A DNA stretch of 64,000 nucleotides. It comes from PALSA-1004 sp963804885 (GTDB taxonomy: Bacteria; Pseudomonadota; Gammaproteobacteria; Burkholderiales; SG8-41). Positions 18,408 through 26,873 of this stretch are shown piece by piece. A program made the position numbers and the translations under genes. The first letter of the stretch is position 1. The number at the start of each line of letters is the position of its first letter. Below the pieces are notes generated by a model. That model was not told the DNA's origin, did not search any database, and saw only the letters and a program-made list of their open reading frames with translations. The DNA lies in assembly GCA_963804885.1 (NCBI GenBank), contig CAWDSF010000011.1:62001-126000 (forward strand), written 5' to 3'.

Positions 18408-19189
18408 TCGTACAGGCCGGACGCCAGCGCGCGTGCCTCGCGCGAGTCGGGGAAGTTCTTGCGCAGCTGGAACGCCAGGCTGCCTTCGGCATTACGATCG
18501 CCGATCGCGCGCTCGACCCGCAACGACAGCCACAGAAATTCGGCCGTCGGCTCGACCTCGCGCTGAATGCGCATCAGGTACGATTTGGCTTCGGGATAGC
18601 TCTTGCGCTTGTACGCCATGTCCGCGAGCTGCAGCAGCGCCTGCGGTTGCCCCGGCCGCACCTTGAGCGCTTTCTGGAAATAGTCGTCCGCCGCCGTGAT
18701 ATCGCCGGCCTGGCGCGCGCACACACCCGCATTGACCCACGACTTGTCGGGGGTCGGATACAGCGGGTTGCGCAGCGCGATCAGAAAATACTTGATCGAT
18801 TCCTGCTCGCGTTTGCGCTGGCACAAAAACCAGCCGAAGTTATTGTTGACGTCGGAATCCTGCGGGGCGATGCGCAGTGCGCGCTGGAAGTTGGCTTCCG
18901 CCGCCCGGTCGTCGCGCAGTTCCATGTACACGAGCCCCAGCACGCTGAATGCCGGCGCATAGTTGGGGTCTGCTTTGAGCGCTTCGCCCGCCTCTTGCAG
19001 CGACACGCCGTAATTGCCGAGCTCCAGATAGCCTGCCGCGAGTTCCGTGTGGATACGCGCACGCGACATTTCGCCCGTATCGGTGACGGTCTGGGGCGCG
19101 TAGCTCGTCGATTCGGAGCCGGTGCCCGCGCAGCCGCACATCCCGAGTATCAAGCCAACAGCAATCACCCGTTCGATCAGTCGTGTCAT
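18404..19189 (-). CDS. pilF: Type IV pilus biogenesis/stability lipoprotein PilF (PilW)
   Basis: This 261-residue TPR lipoprotein helps the PilQ secretin multimerise in the outer membrane. A signal segment MTRLIERVIAVGLILGMCGC holds candidate lipidated cysteines at 18 and 20. Consecutive TPR units follow: ELAAGYLELGNYGVSLQEAGE, APAFSVLGLVYMELRDDRAAE, DVNNNFGWFLCQRKREQES, WVNAGVCARQAGDITAADDY and LLQLADMAYKRKSYPEAKSY. I chose ATG 19189 because it starts the signal peptide; the open frame upstream overlaps the end of rlmN. It is followed directly by rodZ. Confidence 0.9.
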   Translation of the reverse strand: MTRLIERVIAVGLILGMCGCAGTGSESTSYAPQTVTDTGEMSRARIHTELAAGYLELGNYGVSLQEAGEALKADPNYAPAFSVLGLVYMELRDDRAAEANFQRALRIAPQDSDVNNNFGWFLCQRKREQESIKYFLIALRNPLYPTPDKSWVNAGVCARQAGDITAADDYFQKALKVRPGQPQALLQLADMAYKRKSYPEAKSYLMRIQREVEPTAEFLWLSLRVERAIGDRNAEGSLAFQLRKNFPDSREARALASGLYE

Positions 19190-19196
19190 GAGCACC

Positions 19197-20282
19197 TCAC
19201 GCCGTTGCGATTGCAGCGCGCTTTTCGCGGCGCCGCGTCTTGTCCTGGACCTGCCCCGCGAGCTGTCCGCACGCGGCATCGATGTCGTCGCCGCGCGTCC
19301 TGCGCACCATGACCGTGAAATCCTTCTGCATCAGCACGTCGCGGAAATTCGCGACCGTCGCAGCGTCCGAGCGCACGTAGCCCGAATCCGGAAACGGATT
19401 GAACGGGATCAGGTTGATCTTCGAGGGCACCGTCTTCAGCAGTTTCGCGAGCTGGCGCGCGTGCTCGGTGCTGTCGTTCACGCCGGCCAGCATCACGTAT
19501 TCGAACGTGATGAAATCGCGCGGCGCGCGGTCGAGGTAGCGCACGCATGCGGCCAGCAACTCCTTGAGCGGGTATTTCTTGTTGATCGGGACGATCTCGC
19601 TGCGCAGCTCATCGGTGGGCGCGTGCAGCGAAACCGCCAGCGCCACCGGGCACGCATCGCGCAAGCGATCGATCGCCGGGACCAGTCCGGACGTGCTGAG
19701 CGTGACGCGCCGCCGCGAGAGGCCGTAGGCGTCGTCGTCGAGCATGAGCTGCAGGGCGGCGACGACGTTGTCGAAATTCGCGAGCGGCTCGCCCATGCCC
19801 ATCATGACGACATTGGTGACGGGACGCGGCGTCTCGACGCTGCGTCCGAGCTCGCGATTGGCGAGCCACAGCTGGCCGATGATTTCGGCGACCGTCAGGT
19901 TGCGGTTGAAGCCCTGCCGGCCGGTCGAACAGAACGTGCATGCGAGCGCGCAACCGGCCTGCGACGAGACGCACAGCGTGCCGCGATTGCGCTCGGGAAT
20001 GAACACCGTCTCGATGGCGTTGCCCGTGCCCACATTGAGCAGCCACTTGCGCGTGCCGTCGGCGGCGGTCGTGTCGCGCACCACGTCGGGCGCGCGAATG
20101 ACGGCGAGCTTTTTCATGTCCTCGCGCGACGCTTTGGAAATATCCGTCATCGCGTCGAAATTGTCGACGCCGGACTGATGGATCCAGCGCATCAGCTGGC
20201 GCGCGCGAAACGGCTTCTCGCCCAGCCCCGCACAAAACTGCGCGAACCCGGTACGTTCAAAGTCGAGCAGATTGACGGTCAT
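19197..20282 (-). CDS. rlmN: Dual-specificity rRNA/tRNA adenine-C2 methyltransferase RlmN
   Basis: This 361-residue radical SAM enzyme methylates A2503 of 23S rRNA and A37 of certain tRNAs. The radical-SAM cluster motif is CALACTFCSTGRQGF (CxxxCxxC), preceded by NRGTLCVSSQ. The SAM-binding GEP motif is MMGMGEPLANFDNV, followed by LSTSGLVPAIDRL and VSLHAPTDELRSEIVP. The resolving cysteine is in DIDAACGQLAGQ near the C-terminus. The ATG at 20282 begins MTVNLLDFERTGFAQF. It lies 11 bases after the ndk stop and 7 bases before pilF. Confidence 0.96.
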   Translation of the reverse strand: MTVNLLDFERTGFAQFCAGLGEKPFRARQLMRWIHQSGVDNFDAMTDISKASREDMKKLAVIRAPDVVRDTTAADGTRKWLLNVGTGNAIETVFIPERNRGTLCVSSQAGCALACTFCSTGRQGFNRNLTVAEIIGQLWLANRELGRSVETPRPVTNVVMMGMGEPLANFDNVVAALQLMLDDDAYGLSRRRVTLSTSGLVPAIDRLRDACPVALAVSLHAPTDELRSEIVPINKKYPLKELLAACVRYLDRAPRDFITFEYVMLAGVNDSTEHARQLAKLLKTVPSKINLIPFNPFPDSGYVRSDAATVANFRDVLMQKDFTVMVRRTRGDDIDAACGQLAGQVQDKTRRREKRAAIATA

Positions 20283-20293
20283 GGCCGCGGAAG

Positions 20294-20719
20294 TTAACGC
20301 GAATAAATATTGAGCGAAGGAAAGAAGTAGGCGATCTCGACACCGGCTGTTTCGGTACCGTCCGAACCATGCACCGCATTGGCGTCGATGCTTTGCGCAA
20401 AATCGGCGCGGATCGTTCCTTTGGCGGCCTTCTTCGGGTCGGTCGCGCCCATGAGGTCGCGGTTCTTCTGGATCGCGTTCTCGCCTTCGAGCACCTGGAC
20501 GACGACGGGGCCCGAAATCATGAAATCGACCAGGTCCTTGAAAAACGGACGTGCGCGATGCACGGCGTAAAAACCCTCCGCATCCTCCCGCGACAACCGC
20601 AGCATGCGCGCCGCGACGATCTTGAGTCCGGCGCCTTCGAAGCGCGCCATGATTTGTCCGATCACGTTGTTGGCGACTGCATCGGGCTTGATGATAGAAA
20701 GCGTACGTTCTACTGCCAT
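20294..20719 (-). CDS. ndk: Nucleoside diphosphate kinase
   Basis: This 141-residue kinase transfers the gamma phosphate of ATP to other nucleoside diphosphates via a phosphohistidine. The start MAVERTLSIIKPDAVANNVI is canonical, and the active-site His117 lies in NAVHGSDGTETAG. Phosphate-binding residues are in GATDPKKAAKGTIRADF. Length is exactly typical of bacteria. It is the first gene of the leftward housekeeping run; AGGAAG seven bases upstream of the ATG serves as ribosome-binding site. Confidence 0.97.
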   Translation of the reverse strand: MAVERTLSIIKPDAVANNVIGQIMARFEGAGLKIVAARMLRLSREDAEGFYAVHRARPFFKDLVDFMISGPVVVQVLEGENAIQKNRDLMGATDPKKAAKGTIRADFAQSIDANAVHGSDGTETAGVEIAYFFPSLNIYSR

Positions 20720-20763
20720 GCATCTTCCTTTGTGTCTGAATTTTAAGGCTAATTCGTAAGAAT

Positions 20764-20781
20764 ACCACGTTAGGGCGTGGT
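20764..20781 (-). terminator. Possible weak terminator after tilS
   Basis: ACCACG (20764-20769) pairs with CGTGGT (20776-20781) around a six-base loop, in the short gap between the tilS stop and the ndk start. Read leftward it is followed by TATTCTT, a poor U-tract. It could reduce read-through from accA-tilS into ndk, or may simply be part of the ndk leader. Confidence 0.3.
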
Positions 20782-20802
20782 TATAAAGCTAGGCGGCCCG
20801 AT

Positions 20803-22216
20803 TTATGCCCCATTTTGCGAGCTATCCGGCTGCCACTGGGGCTCGACCGCCGGCTCGCCGCTGTGGGCGCCGAATGCGGTGTCGATCCCGATACCCGGCA
20901 CGTAGACCAGCGTATCTCCGCAGTACAGCAGCGGCAGACGCGCGCGCAGCCACGGCGGCAGCCGCGCTTCCTGCAGCAGATTCTTCAGGCTCCGGCGCGG
21001 CCGTTTGGCGTCCGGACGCAGGCGCTCGCCGCCCGTGCGCAGCCGCACGGTCACGGCCGCCGTTTGCAGCTTCGCCAGACTCAAGCCCGAGCCGCGGGAT
21101 TTTTTCATCAGCAGTGTGGCGCCGAGCTCGGGCAACGCGAGGCGCGCTTCGCCCTGCCACTGGCGGCTGAAATCGGCAGACGGCACCGGCGTCTTCGGCA
21201 CCACGCGCAATTCGCTGCCGAAACGCCGCAGTTCGTGCGCTCCGAGATCGATGGCGATGCCGGTTGCGCGCGGCTCTTGCACCTGGCGTACGCATTCCGC
21301 GAGTCTCGTCTCGTTCGGCATCGTCACGCCATGCGTGCCGAGAAAATACCGGAGCGCATTTTTGGCGCGCGCCGTCGTCAACGCCCGCAGGTCCGTTATC
21401 TTCAAATGCGCAGCAGCGTTCGGCATGTCAAGGGACGCGAGCTCGTCCAGCAACACGGCGGCTTCGGCGAAATTGCGGCTCGCGCGGGCGAGTGTTTTAC
21501 GATAGGCGGGATAGCGTTCCGCGATGACCGGCAGCAGCCGATGACGCATAAAATTGCGATCGAACCCGGTATCGGCGTTGCTGTCGTCCTCCACCCAGCG
21601 CAATTTGCGCGCGCGTGCATAAGCTTCGATTTCGGCGCGTGTGATATCGAGCAGCGGACGCAGAATTGAAGGCGAGGATCGAGGTGAGGATGCGTCGACG
21701 TGAGCGGGGCTTGAATTTTCCTCAATCCCCAGTCCTCGATCCGCAACCGCGAAGCACCGGCATCGCACTCACGCCCTTGACGCCGGCGCCGCGCAACAAC
21801 TGCAGCAAGACCGTTTCCGCCTGGTCGTCGAGATTGTGCGCGAGCGCGACAAAATCCGCGGGCAGCCGCGCAAATGCCGCGTAACGCGCATTGCGCGCCG
21901 CGGCTTCCAGGCTAGCCTCGCGCGGCACGTTCACTTTGACGACGGTCAGCCCGATGCCGAGCTGCCGGCAATACGCGCCGCAAAACCGCGCCCACTTCGC
22001 GGCCGCCGGATTGATCTGATGATTGACGTGCAACGCGGCGAGTTCGAACCGCATTTTGGCCGCCGCGCGACGCAGCAGATCGAGCATGACCACCGAATCG
22101 ATGCCGCCGCTCAGGCCCGCCACCAGACGGTCGCCGCGACGCACATGCCGGCCGAGTACCGCGGAAACGCGCTCGAGCAGGGCCTTACTTGGCGGCAACT
22201 TCCTTGTACTTGCCAT
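20803..22216 (-). CDS. tilS: tRNA(Ile)-lysidine synthetase, interrupted by a palindromic repeat
   Basis: TilS converts C34 of the tRNA-Ile CAU anticodon to lysidine and is normally essential. The N-terminal PP-loop domain is intact: LVAGLSGGIDSVVMLDLL (SGGIDS at 36-41), LAALHVNHQINPAA and LAHNLDDQAETVLLQLLRG. At SAMPVLRG, where relatives run straight into LLRPLLD, a 70-odd-base palindromic element (21671-21742) intervenes and the frame hits TGA at 21724-21722. The rest resumes in another frame as SILRPLLDITRAEIEAYARARK and continues through DDSNADTGFDRNFMRHRLLP to the C-terminal domain. If one base upstream of the stop is extra (the common error here), the frame is continuous and the protein is about 470 residues with a 28-residue insert. 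The start overlaps accA by 32 bases. Confidence 0.85.
21671..21742. repeat. Palindromic repeat element, copy B, inside tilS
   Basis: GGATCGAGG (21676-21684) and CCTCGATCC (21734-21742) form perfect 9-base terminal inverted repeats; TGAGGA (21685-21690) and TCCTCA (21719-21724) pair inside them. The right arm TCCTCAATCCCCAGTCCTC differs from copy A (5219-5242) at one base over this stretch, and the left arms share GAGGATCG and TGAGGAT. The central loop is shorter than in copy A and unrelated. On the minus strand one frame is fully open through the element. The element interrupts a conserved part of tilS. Confidence 0.7.
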
Positions 22217-23153
22217 AGCCCATCAGCCTTTCGAACCGCGCCTGCAGGAGCTCGTCGACCGACTGGTTCTGCATCTGGCGCCAGATGTCCTGCAGCGCCT
22301 TCTTGAGCGTCTGCATCATCGCGTCGGCATCGCGGTGCGCGCCGCCCAGCGGCTCGGTGATGATCTTGTCGATCAGGCCCAGCGTTTTCAGCCGGGTGGC
22401 CGTGATGCCGAGCGTTTCTGCTGCCTCTTCCGCGTGGTCCGCGCTTTTCCACAGAATCGACGCGCAGCCTTCGGGTGAAATCACCGAATAGGTCGCGTAT
22501 TGCAGCATGAGCAGCGCGTCGCCCACCGCGATGGCCAGCGCGCCGCCCGAACCGCCCTCGCCGATCACAGTGCAAATGATCGGCACGCGCAGTTCCGCCA
22601 TCGCATAAAGATTGCGCCCGATCGCTTCCGACTGCCCGCGCTCTTCCGCGCCGACGCCCGGGTACGCGCCGGGCGTGTCGATGAACGTGAAAACCGGCAC
22701 GCCGAATTTTTCGGCGAGCTTCATCAGCCGCAGCGCTTTGCGGTAGCCCTCGGGCTTGGGCATGCCGAAATTGCGGTAGATCTTGTCCTTGGTGTCGCGC
22801 CCTTTCTGATGGCCGATCACCATGACCGACTGCTCGTTGAAGCGCGCGAGCCCGCCGACGATCGCCGCATCGTCCGCGAACGCGCGGTCGCCGTGCAGCT
22901 CCTCGAAGCCGGTAAACATGCCCTGCATGTAATCGAGCGCATACGGCCGCTGCGGATGACGCGCGACCTGCGAGATCTGCCACGCCGTCAGCTTGGCGTA
23001 GATTTCCTTGGTCAGCTGCTGGCTTTTTTTCTGCAGGCGCGCGATTTCCTCGGAAATGTCGAGGGCGGAATCGTCCTGCACGAACCGCAGTTCGTCGATT
23101 TTCGTTTCGAGCTCGGCGATCGGCTGCTCGAATTCGAGAAAAGTGGTCTTCAT
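22185..23153 (-). CDS. accA: Acetyl-CoA carboxylase carboxyltransferase subunit alpha
   Basis: This 322-residue subunit works with AccD to transfer the carboxyl group from biotin to acetyl-CoA in the first step of fatty acid synthesis. The start MKTTFLEFEQPIAELETKID is canonical, followed by RPYALDYMQGMFTGFEELHG and the core MPKPEGYRKALRLMKLAEKF, FIDTPGAYPGVGAEERGQSE and GEGGSGGALAIAVGD. Length is typical. It overlaps the start of tilS, consistent with an accA-tilS operon. The frame is clean. Confidence 0.97.
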   Translation of the reverse strand: MKTTFLEFEQPIAELETKIDELRFVQDDSALDISEEIARLQKKSQQLTKEIYAKLTAWQISQVARHPQRPYALDYMQGMFTGFEELHGDRAFADDAAIVGGLARFNEQSVMVIGHQKGRDTKDKIYRNFGMPKPEGYRKALRLMKLAEKFGVPVFTFIDTPGAYPGVGAEERGQSEAIGRNLYAMAELRVPIICTVIGEGGSGGALAIAVGDALLMLQYATYSVISPEGCASILWKSADHAEEAAETLGITATRLKTLGLIDKIITEPLGGAHRDADAMMQTLKKALQDIWRQMQNQSVDELLQARFERLMGYGKYKEVAAK

Positions 23154-23240
23154 ACCATGATGAAAATGGGGCGCGCGGCGAATGATACCGCAGATCGCAT
23201 TGCCATCGTCAGTGCGCGATTGCGCGTCTGCGCCGCCGGA

Positions 23241-23828
23241 TCAGAACAGATGGAAGGACAACGGCGCGAAAAATGCGACCGTGCAAAAGACCACGCCGAT
23301 CACGCCGAGCCCGACGCCTATCCATGCCAGCACCATGGTGCTGGTCACGATGGCCGCCGATGCGAGCACGATGGCGATCTGCAGCGCTGCCGATGCAGTT
23401 TCATAATGGTGGTAAGCGGCCAGCGAACGATCGCGCACTTTTTCCGCCGCCTTCGCGCGCGCAGCCAGCTCCTTGCGGCCTTCCTGCGTTTCCGGCTCGC
23501 TGTCGTAACGCTCGGCGGTCTTGCGCCAGCCGGCAATGCGCTGCGTAATCGCCTCCTTCGACTTCGGCAGGCCCATCTGGCCGAGCTCGAGTTCGGCCGC
23601 TTCGGCGGCCGTGCGCACCACCGTCATGCGAATGGTCTTGGCCTGAAAAAACGACCACAGGTTCGAGGCTTCGATGTTCTTGTCGATCGCCGTGGTCTGC
23701 GAACCTTTGCCCAGCGTCTCCGAAATCGAGAGCACCAGGGCGAGGATCGAAATCAGCAGCGCGATCCGTTTGTTTTCCGGCCCGCCGTGGCCGGCGTCAT
23801 GTCCATGTCCGTGCCCTGCTCCCGACAT
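23241..23828 (-). CDS. DUF4337 family membrane protein
   Basis: This 195-residue protein begins with a His/Gly-rich segment (MSGAGHGHGHDAGHGGPENK), then a transmembrane helix (RIALLISILALVLSISETLG), a soluble helical middle rich in Lys and Glu (KSKEAITQRIAGWRKTAERY, RKELAARAKAAEKVRD), and two C-terminal helices (AALQIAIVLASAAIVTSTMV, WIGVGLGVIGVVFCTVAFFA). This layout matches DUF4337 proteins of unknown function. The His-rich start might bind metal, which is speculation. It lies 21 bases after the ggt stop on the same strand and may be cotranscribed with it. Confidence 0.8.
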   Translation of the reverse strand: MSGAGHGHGHDAGHGGPENKRIALLISILALVLSISETLGKGSQTTAIDKNIEASNLWSFFQAKTIRMTVVRTAAEAAELELGQMGLPKSKEAITQRIAGWRKTAERYDSEPETQEGRKELAARAKAAEKVRDRSLAAYHHYETASAALQIAIVLASAAIVTSTMVLAWIGVGLGVIGVVFCTVAFFAPLSFHLF

Positions 23829-23849
23829 ATTTCCTCCCGCTTTTCAGCG

Positions 23850-25547
23850 CTAATACCCGCCCATGTCGAACCCGCGCGGATCGCTCGCCGCCTGCGCCGA
23901 CCCGTCGACGTTCGACTTGAAGACTGCCTGCATATTGCCCCATTTGCGGTTGACCGGCCGCAGCTGATGTCCCTTGTCTTCGAGCGATGATCGCCACGCG
24001 GCGGAAAAACTGTCCGGCTCGATTTCGACCAGGTCGGGCCAGCACTGGTGGTGGTAGCGCGGCGCCGTCACGATGCGCAGCAAATCGACGCTGTCCTGGT
24101 TCACGTAATCGAGGATGCCGAACAGCACCATGCTGATAATGCGCGAGCCGCCCGGCGCGCCGATGACCAGCACGCCTTTGCTGTCCTCCACGAACGTGGG
24201 ACTCATGCTCGACAAAGGCCGCTTGTGCGGCTCGATCGAATTGGCCTTGCCGCCGAGCAGTCGATAAAGGTTAGGCAGGCCGAGGCCCAGCGAGAAGTCG
24301 TCTATTTCGTTGTTCAGCAGCACGCCGGTATCGCCCGCAATCACGCCGGCGCCGAACCACGAGTTGATGCTCAAGGTGGCGCCCACGCGATTGCCGTCGA
24401 CATCGATCACCGAGTAATGCGTGGTGTTATAGCTTTCGGTGACGGCCGCGAGCGGCGTAATGGTCAATGCGTCGAGCGGCGTGGCGATGTTCGGATTGAT
24501 CGATGCGGCGCGGCTGTGCGCGTACGCTTTGTCGACCAGTTTCGCGACCGGCACCTGCACGAAGTCGGTGTCGCCCAGATAACGCAGCCGGTCCTGGAAG
24601 CCGCGGCGCAGCGCTTCGATCACGATATGCGCGTCTGCGGGGTCGCGCGCATCGGCGATCTTGTAGCCTTCGAGGATATTGAGCGTCTGGGCGAGCGTCA
24701 CGCCGCCCGACGACGGCAGCGCCGCCGAGACGACCGTCGCGCCGCGGTAGCTGAAACGCACGGGCGGCCGCTCGATTATCTTGTAATCGGCCAGATCCTC
24801 CGCCTGCCACACGCCGCCGGCGGCATTGACGCCGCTCACGAGCGCCTGCGCAACCGGCCCGCGGTAAAAACCATCGCGCCCCTGCTCGGCCAAGCGCTCG
24901 AGCGTCGCCGCGAGTTCCGGCTGACGCAACAGATAGCCTTGCGGTGGCGCCGCGCCGTTGTCGAGAAAGATGCGCGCCGTGTTCACGCCTTCGCGCAGCA
25001 GCGGCTCGCGCACCTTGGCGATGCGCGCAAACCGCGAATCGAGATTGAACCCGTTGCGCGCGAGCGCGATGGCCGGCGCGAGCAACTGCCGCAGGCGCAG
25101 CTTGCCGTAGCGCTGGGCGAGATGCACCATGCCCGCCGGCACGCCCGGAATTCCAGCCGCCTTGCCGCCGCGCAGGGTCGCACCCGGTACCGGCACCCCA
25201 TCTGCATCGACGTACATGGATAGCGCGACTCCGGCAGGCGCGGTTTCGCGCGCGTCGATCATGACCTGCTTCTTATCGCTTGCCCGGTGCAGCAGCCAGA
25301 ACCCGCCGCCGCCCAGGCCCGCCGAATAGGGCTCGACGACGGCCAGCACGGCGGCGACCGTCACGGCCGCGTCGAACGCATTGCCGCCCTGCTCCAGAAT
25401 CCGGTAGCCGGCTTCAGTGGCCAGCGGATGAGCCGTGGCAATCGCCGCGCGCGCCCGCCCTTCCGCCGCGTTCGCGGACACGGTGACGCACGCGAGCAAA
25501 AGTATGGCGACGTGCCGCCACTGCGGGAGCCGCGCCCGCATCTTCAT
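23850..25547 (-). CDS. ggt: Gamma-glutamyltransferase
   Basis: This 565-residue periplasmic Ntn-hydrolase cleaves the gamma-glutamyl bond of glutathione and related peptides. A signal peptide ends VTVSANA-AEG near residue 28. The large subunit has ATAHPLATEAGYRILEQGGN, FDAAVTVAAVLAVVEPYSAG and the substrate-binding IDARETAPAG. Autoprocessing would expose Thr375 in ESYNTTHYSVID. The small subunit has SINSWFGAGV, RPLSSMSPTFVED and VIGAPGGSRIISMVL. The ATG 25547 was chosen because it starts the signal peptide; the open frame extends 55 codons upstream without family similarity. The 189-base gap upstream shows no other gene. Confidence 0.94.
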   Translation of the reverse strand: MKMRARLPQWRHVAILLLACVTVSANAAEGRARAAIATAHPLATEAGYRILEQGGNAFDAAVTVAAVLAVVEPYSAGLGGGGFWLLHRASDKKQVMIDARETAPAGVALSMYVDADGVPVPGATLRGGKAAGIPGVPAGMVHLAQRYGKLRLRQLLAPAIALARNGFNLDSRFARIAKVREPLLREGVNTARIFLDNGAAPPQGYLLRQPELAATLERLAEQGRDGFYRGPVAQALVSGVNAAGGVWQAEDLADYKIIERPPVRFSYRGATVVSAALPSSGGVTLAQTLNILEGYKIADARDPADAHIVIEALRRGFQDRLRYLGDTDFVQVPVAKLVDKAYAHSRAASINPNIATPLDALTITPLAAVTESYNTTHYSVIDVDGNRVGATLSINSWFGAGVIAGDTGVLLNNEIDDFSLGLGLPNLYRLLGGKANSIEPHKRPLSSMSPTFVEDSKGVLVIGAPGGSRIISMVLFGILDYVNQDSVDLLRIVTAPRYHHQCWPDLVEIEPDSFSAAWRSSLEDKGHQLRPVNRKWGNMQAVFKSNVDGSAQAASDPRGFDMGGY

Positions 25548-25736
25548 CACCGCTTCAATGTTGAACAATGCCCGCAGAGGCGCGCCGGCCGGATGGTTAG
25601 ACAATGTTGTCCTCGTAAAAACGTTCTGCGGGAAGAGCGGATGGTCGCCGGATTCACCGGGTCGCTCGACCTCTGATTCACCGGCGCAGTATACCAGCGC
25701 GCGTCGCCGCACTGGCAGCGTGCGCGCCCCGCGCCG

Positions 25737-26873
25737 TCAATCGAGCGTCTCGCGGTAACGGGTCAGCGCGATGGTGCCGGCGATCAGCAAAAACAGGGCA
25801 AGGGGCCACATGTTCGGCGCAATGTCGGAGAACCCGTTGCCCTTCAGCAGGATGCCGCGCACGATGCGCAGAAAATGCGTGAGCGGCAGCGCTTCGCCGA
25901 GCCATTGCGCCCATTGCGGCATGCCGCGAAACGGGAACATGAAGCCCGATAGCAGCATCGACGGCAGAAAAAAGAAAAAAGTCATCTGCATCGCCTGCAT
26001 CTGGTTCTTGGCCAGCGTCGAGAACGTGTAGCCGATCGCGAGATTGGCGGCGATGAACAGGATCAGCACGACCGACAGCAGAGCGAGGCTGCCGAGCATG
26101 GGCACCGCAAACAGGAGCTTGGCAGCGAGCAGGATCACCGTGACCTGGATATAACCGACGATGATGTACGGCACGATCTTGCCGATCATCACCTCGATCG
26201 GGCGCACCGGGGTGGCGAGCAGGTTCTCCATGGTGCCGCGCTCGTATTCGCGCGTGACCGCGAGCGACGTCATCATCACCATCGTCATGGTGAGCACGAC
26301 GCCGAGCAGGCCCGGCACGATGTTGTACTGGGTGATGCCTTCGGGATTGTAGCGGCGCTGCACGCGCAATTCGAACGCCGGCGCCGGGTATTGCAGGTCG
26401 TGCAGCGCGCCCGCCAGGTCGCGGTTGAGCGCATTCTGGTTGATCGTAAGCAGCGCCGCGATCGCATTGCTGGTCGCGGCGGGATCGGTCGCGTCGGCCT
26501 CGACGAGCAGCACCGGGCGCTCGCCGCGCTCGAGCTTGCGCGAGAAATTCTCCGGGATAGTCACCACGAACTGCACCGTGCCCATCGCGAGCGCGCGGTC
26601 GGCCTCGGCTTCGCTGGACAGATGCTGCACGACGCGGAAATAACCGCTGTTTTCGATCGCGCGCACCAGCGTCCGCGCATAAACGCTGTTGTCGGCGGCG
26701 AGCACCGCAGTCGGCAGAGACTTCGGATCGGAATTGATCGCGAACCCGAACAGGATCAACTGCATGATGGGCACGCCCACCATCATCGCGAACGTGAGCC
26801 GGTCCCGCCGCATCTGCACGAATTCCTTGGTGAGCACGGCCCAGAACCGCGCGAAGGAGAAAGTCCGGTTCAT
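25737..26873 (-). CDS. ABC-2 type transporter permease
   Basis: This 378-residue inner-membrane permease of the YbhS/YbhR class has an N-terminal helix (FAMMVGVPIMQLILFGFAIN), a large periplasmic domain (residues about 50-175) and five C-terminal helices, including IVPGLLGVVLTMTMVMMTSL and GYIQVTVILLAAKLLFAV. The signature AVTREYERGTMENLLATPV is characteristic of ABC-2 exporters. It overlaps the end of the ATPase gene by four bases. With the ATPase and the HlyD protein it forms an exporter; the substrate cannot be told from sequence, and relatives export drugs or hydrophobic compounds. Confidence 0.92.
   Translation of the reverse strand: MNRTFSFARFWAVLTKEFVQMRRDRLTFAMMVGVPIMQLILFGFAINSDPKSLPTAVLAADNSVYARTLVRAIENSGYFRVVQHLSSEAEADRALAMGTVQFVVTIPENFSRKLERGERPVLLVEADATDPAATSNAIAALLTINQNALNRDLAGALHDLQYPAPAFELRVQRRYNPEGITQYNIVPGLLGVVLTMTMVMMTSLAVTREYERGTMENLLATPVRPIEVMIGKIVPYIIVGYIQVTVILLAAKLLFAVPMLGSLALLSVVLILFIAANLAIGYTFSTLAKNQMQAMQMTFFFFLPSMLLSGFMFPFRGMPQWAQWLGEALPLTHFLRIVRGILLKGNGFSDIAPNMWPLALFLLIAGTIALTRYRETLD

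Noticed and set aside
21722..21724. UGA recoding (selenocysteine or readthrough) in tilS
   Set aside because: The frame after the TGA does not continue TilS sequence; the homologous half is in a different frame, so readthrough would not help.
22500..23990. A 496-codon plus-strand open frame opposite accA and the DUF4337 gene
   Set aside because: It is antisense to two well-supported genes, has shadow-like composition and no motif.
25650..25684. Short direct repeat GATTCACCGG upstream of ggt
   Set aside because: Two 10-base copies 25 bases apart with no further copies or flanking structure; likely chance.
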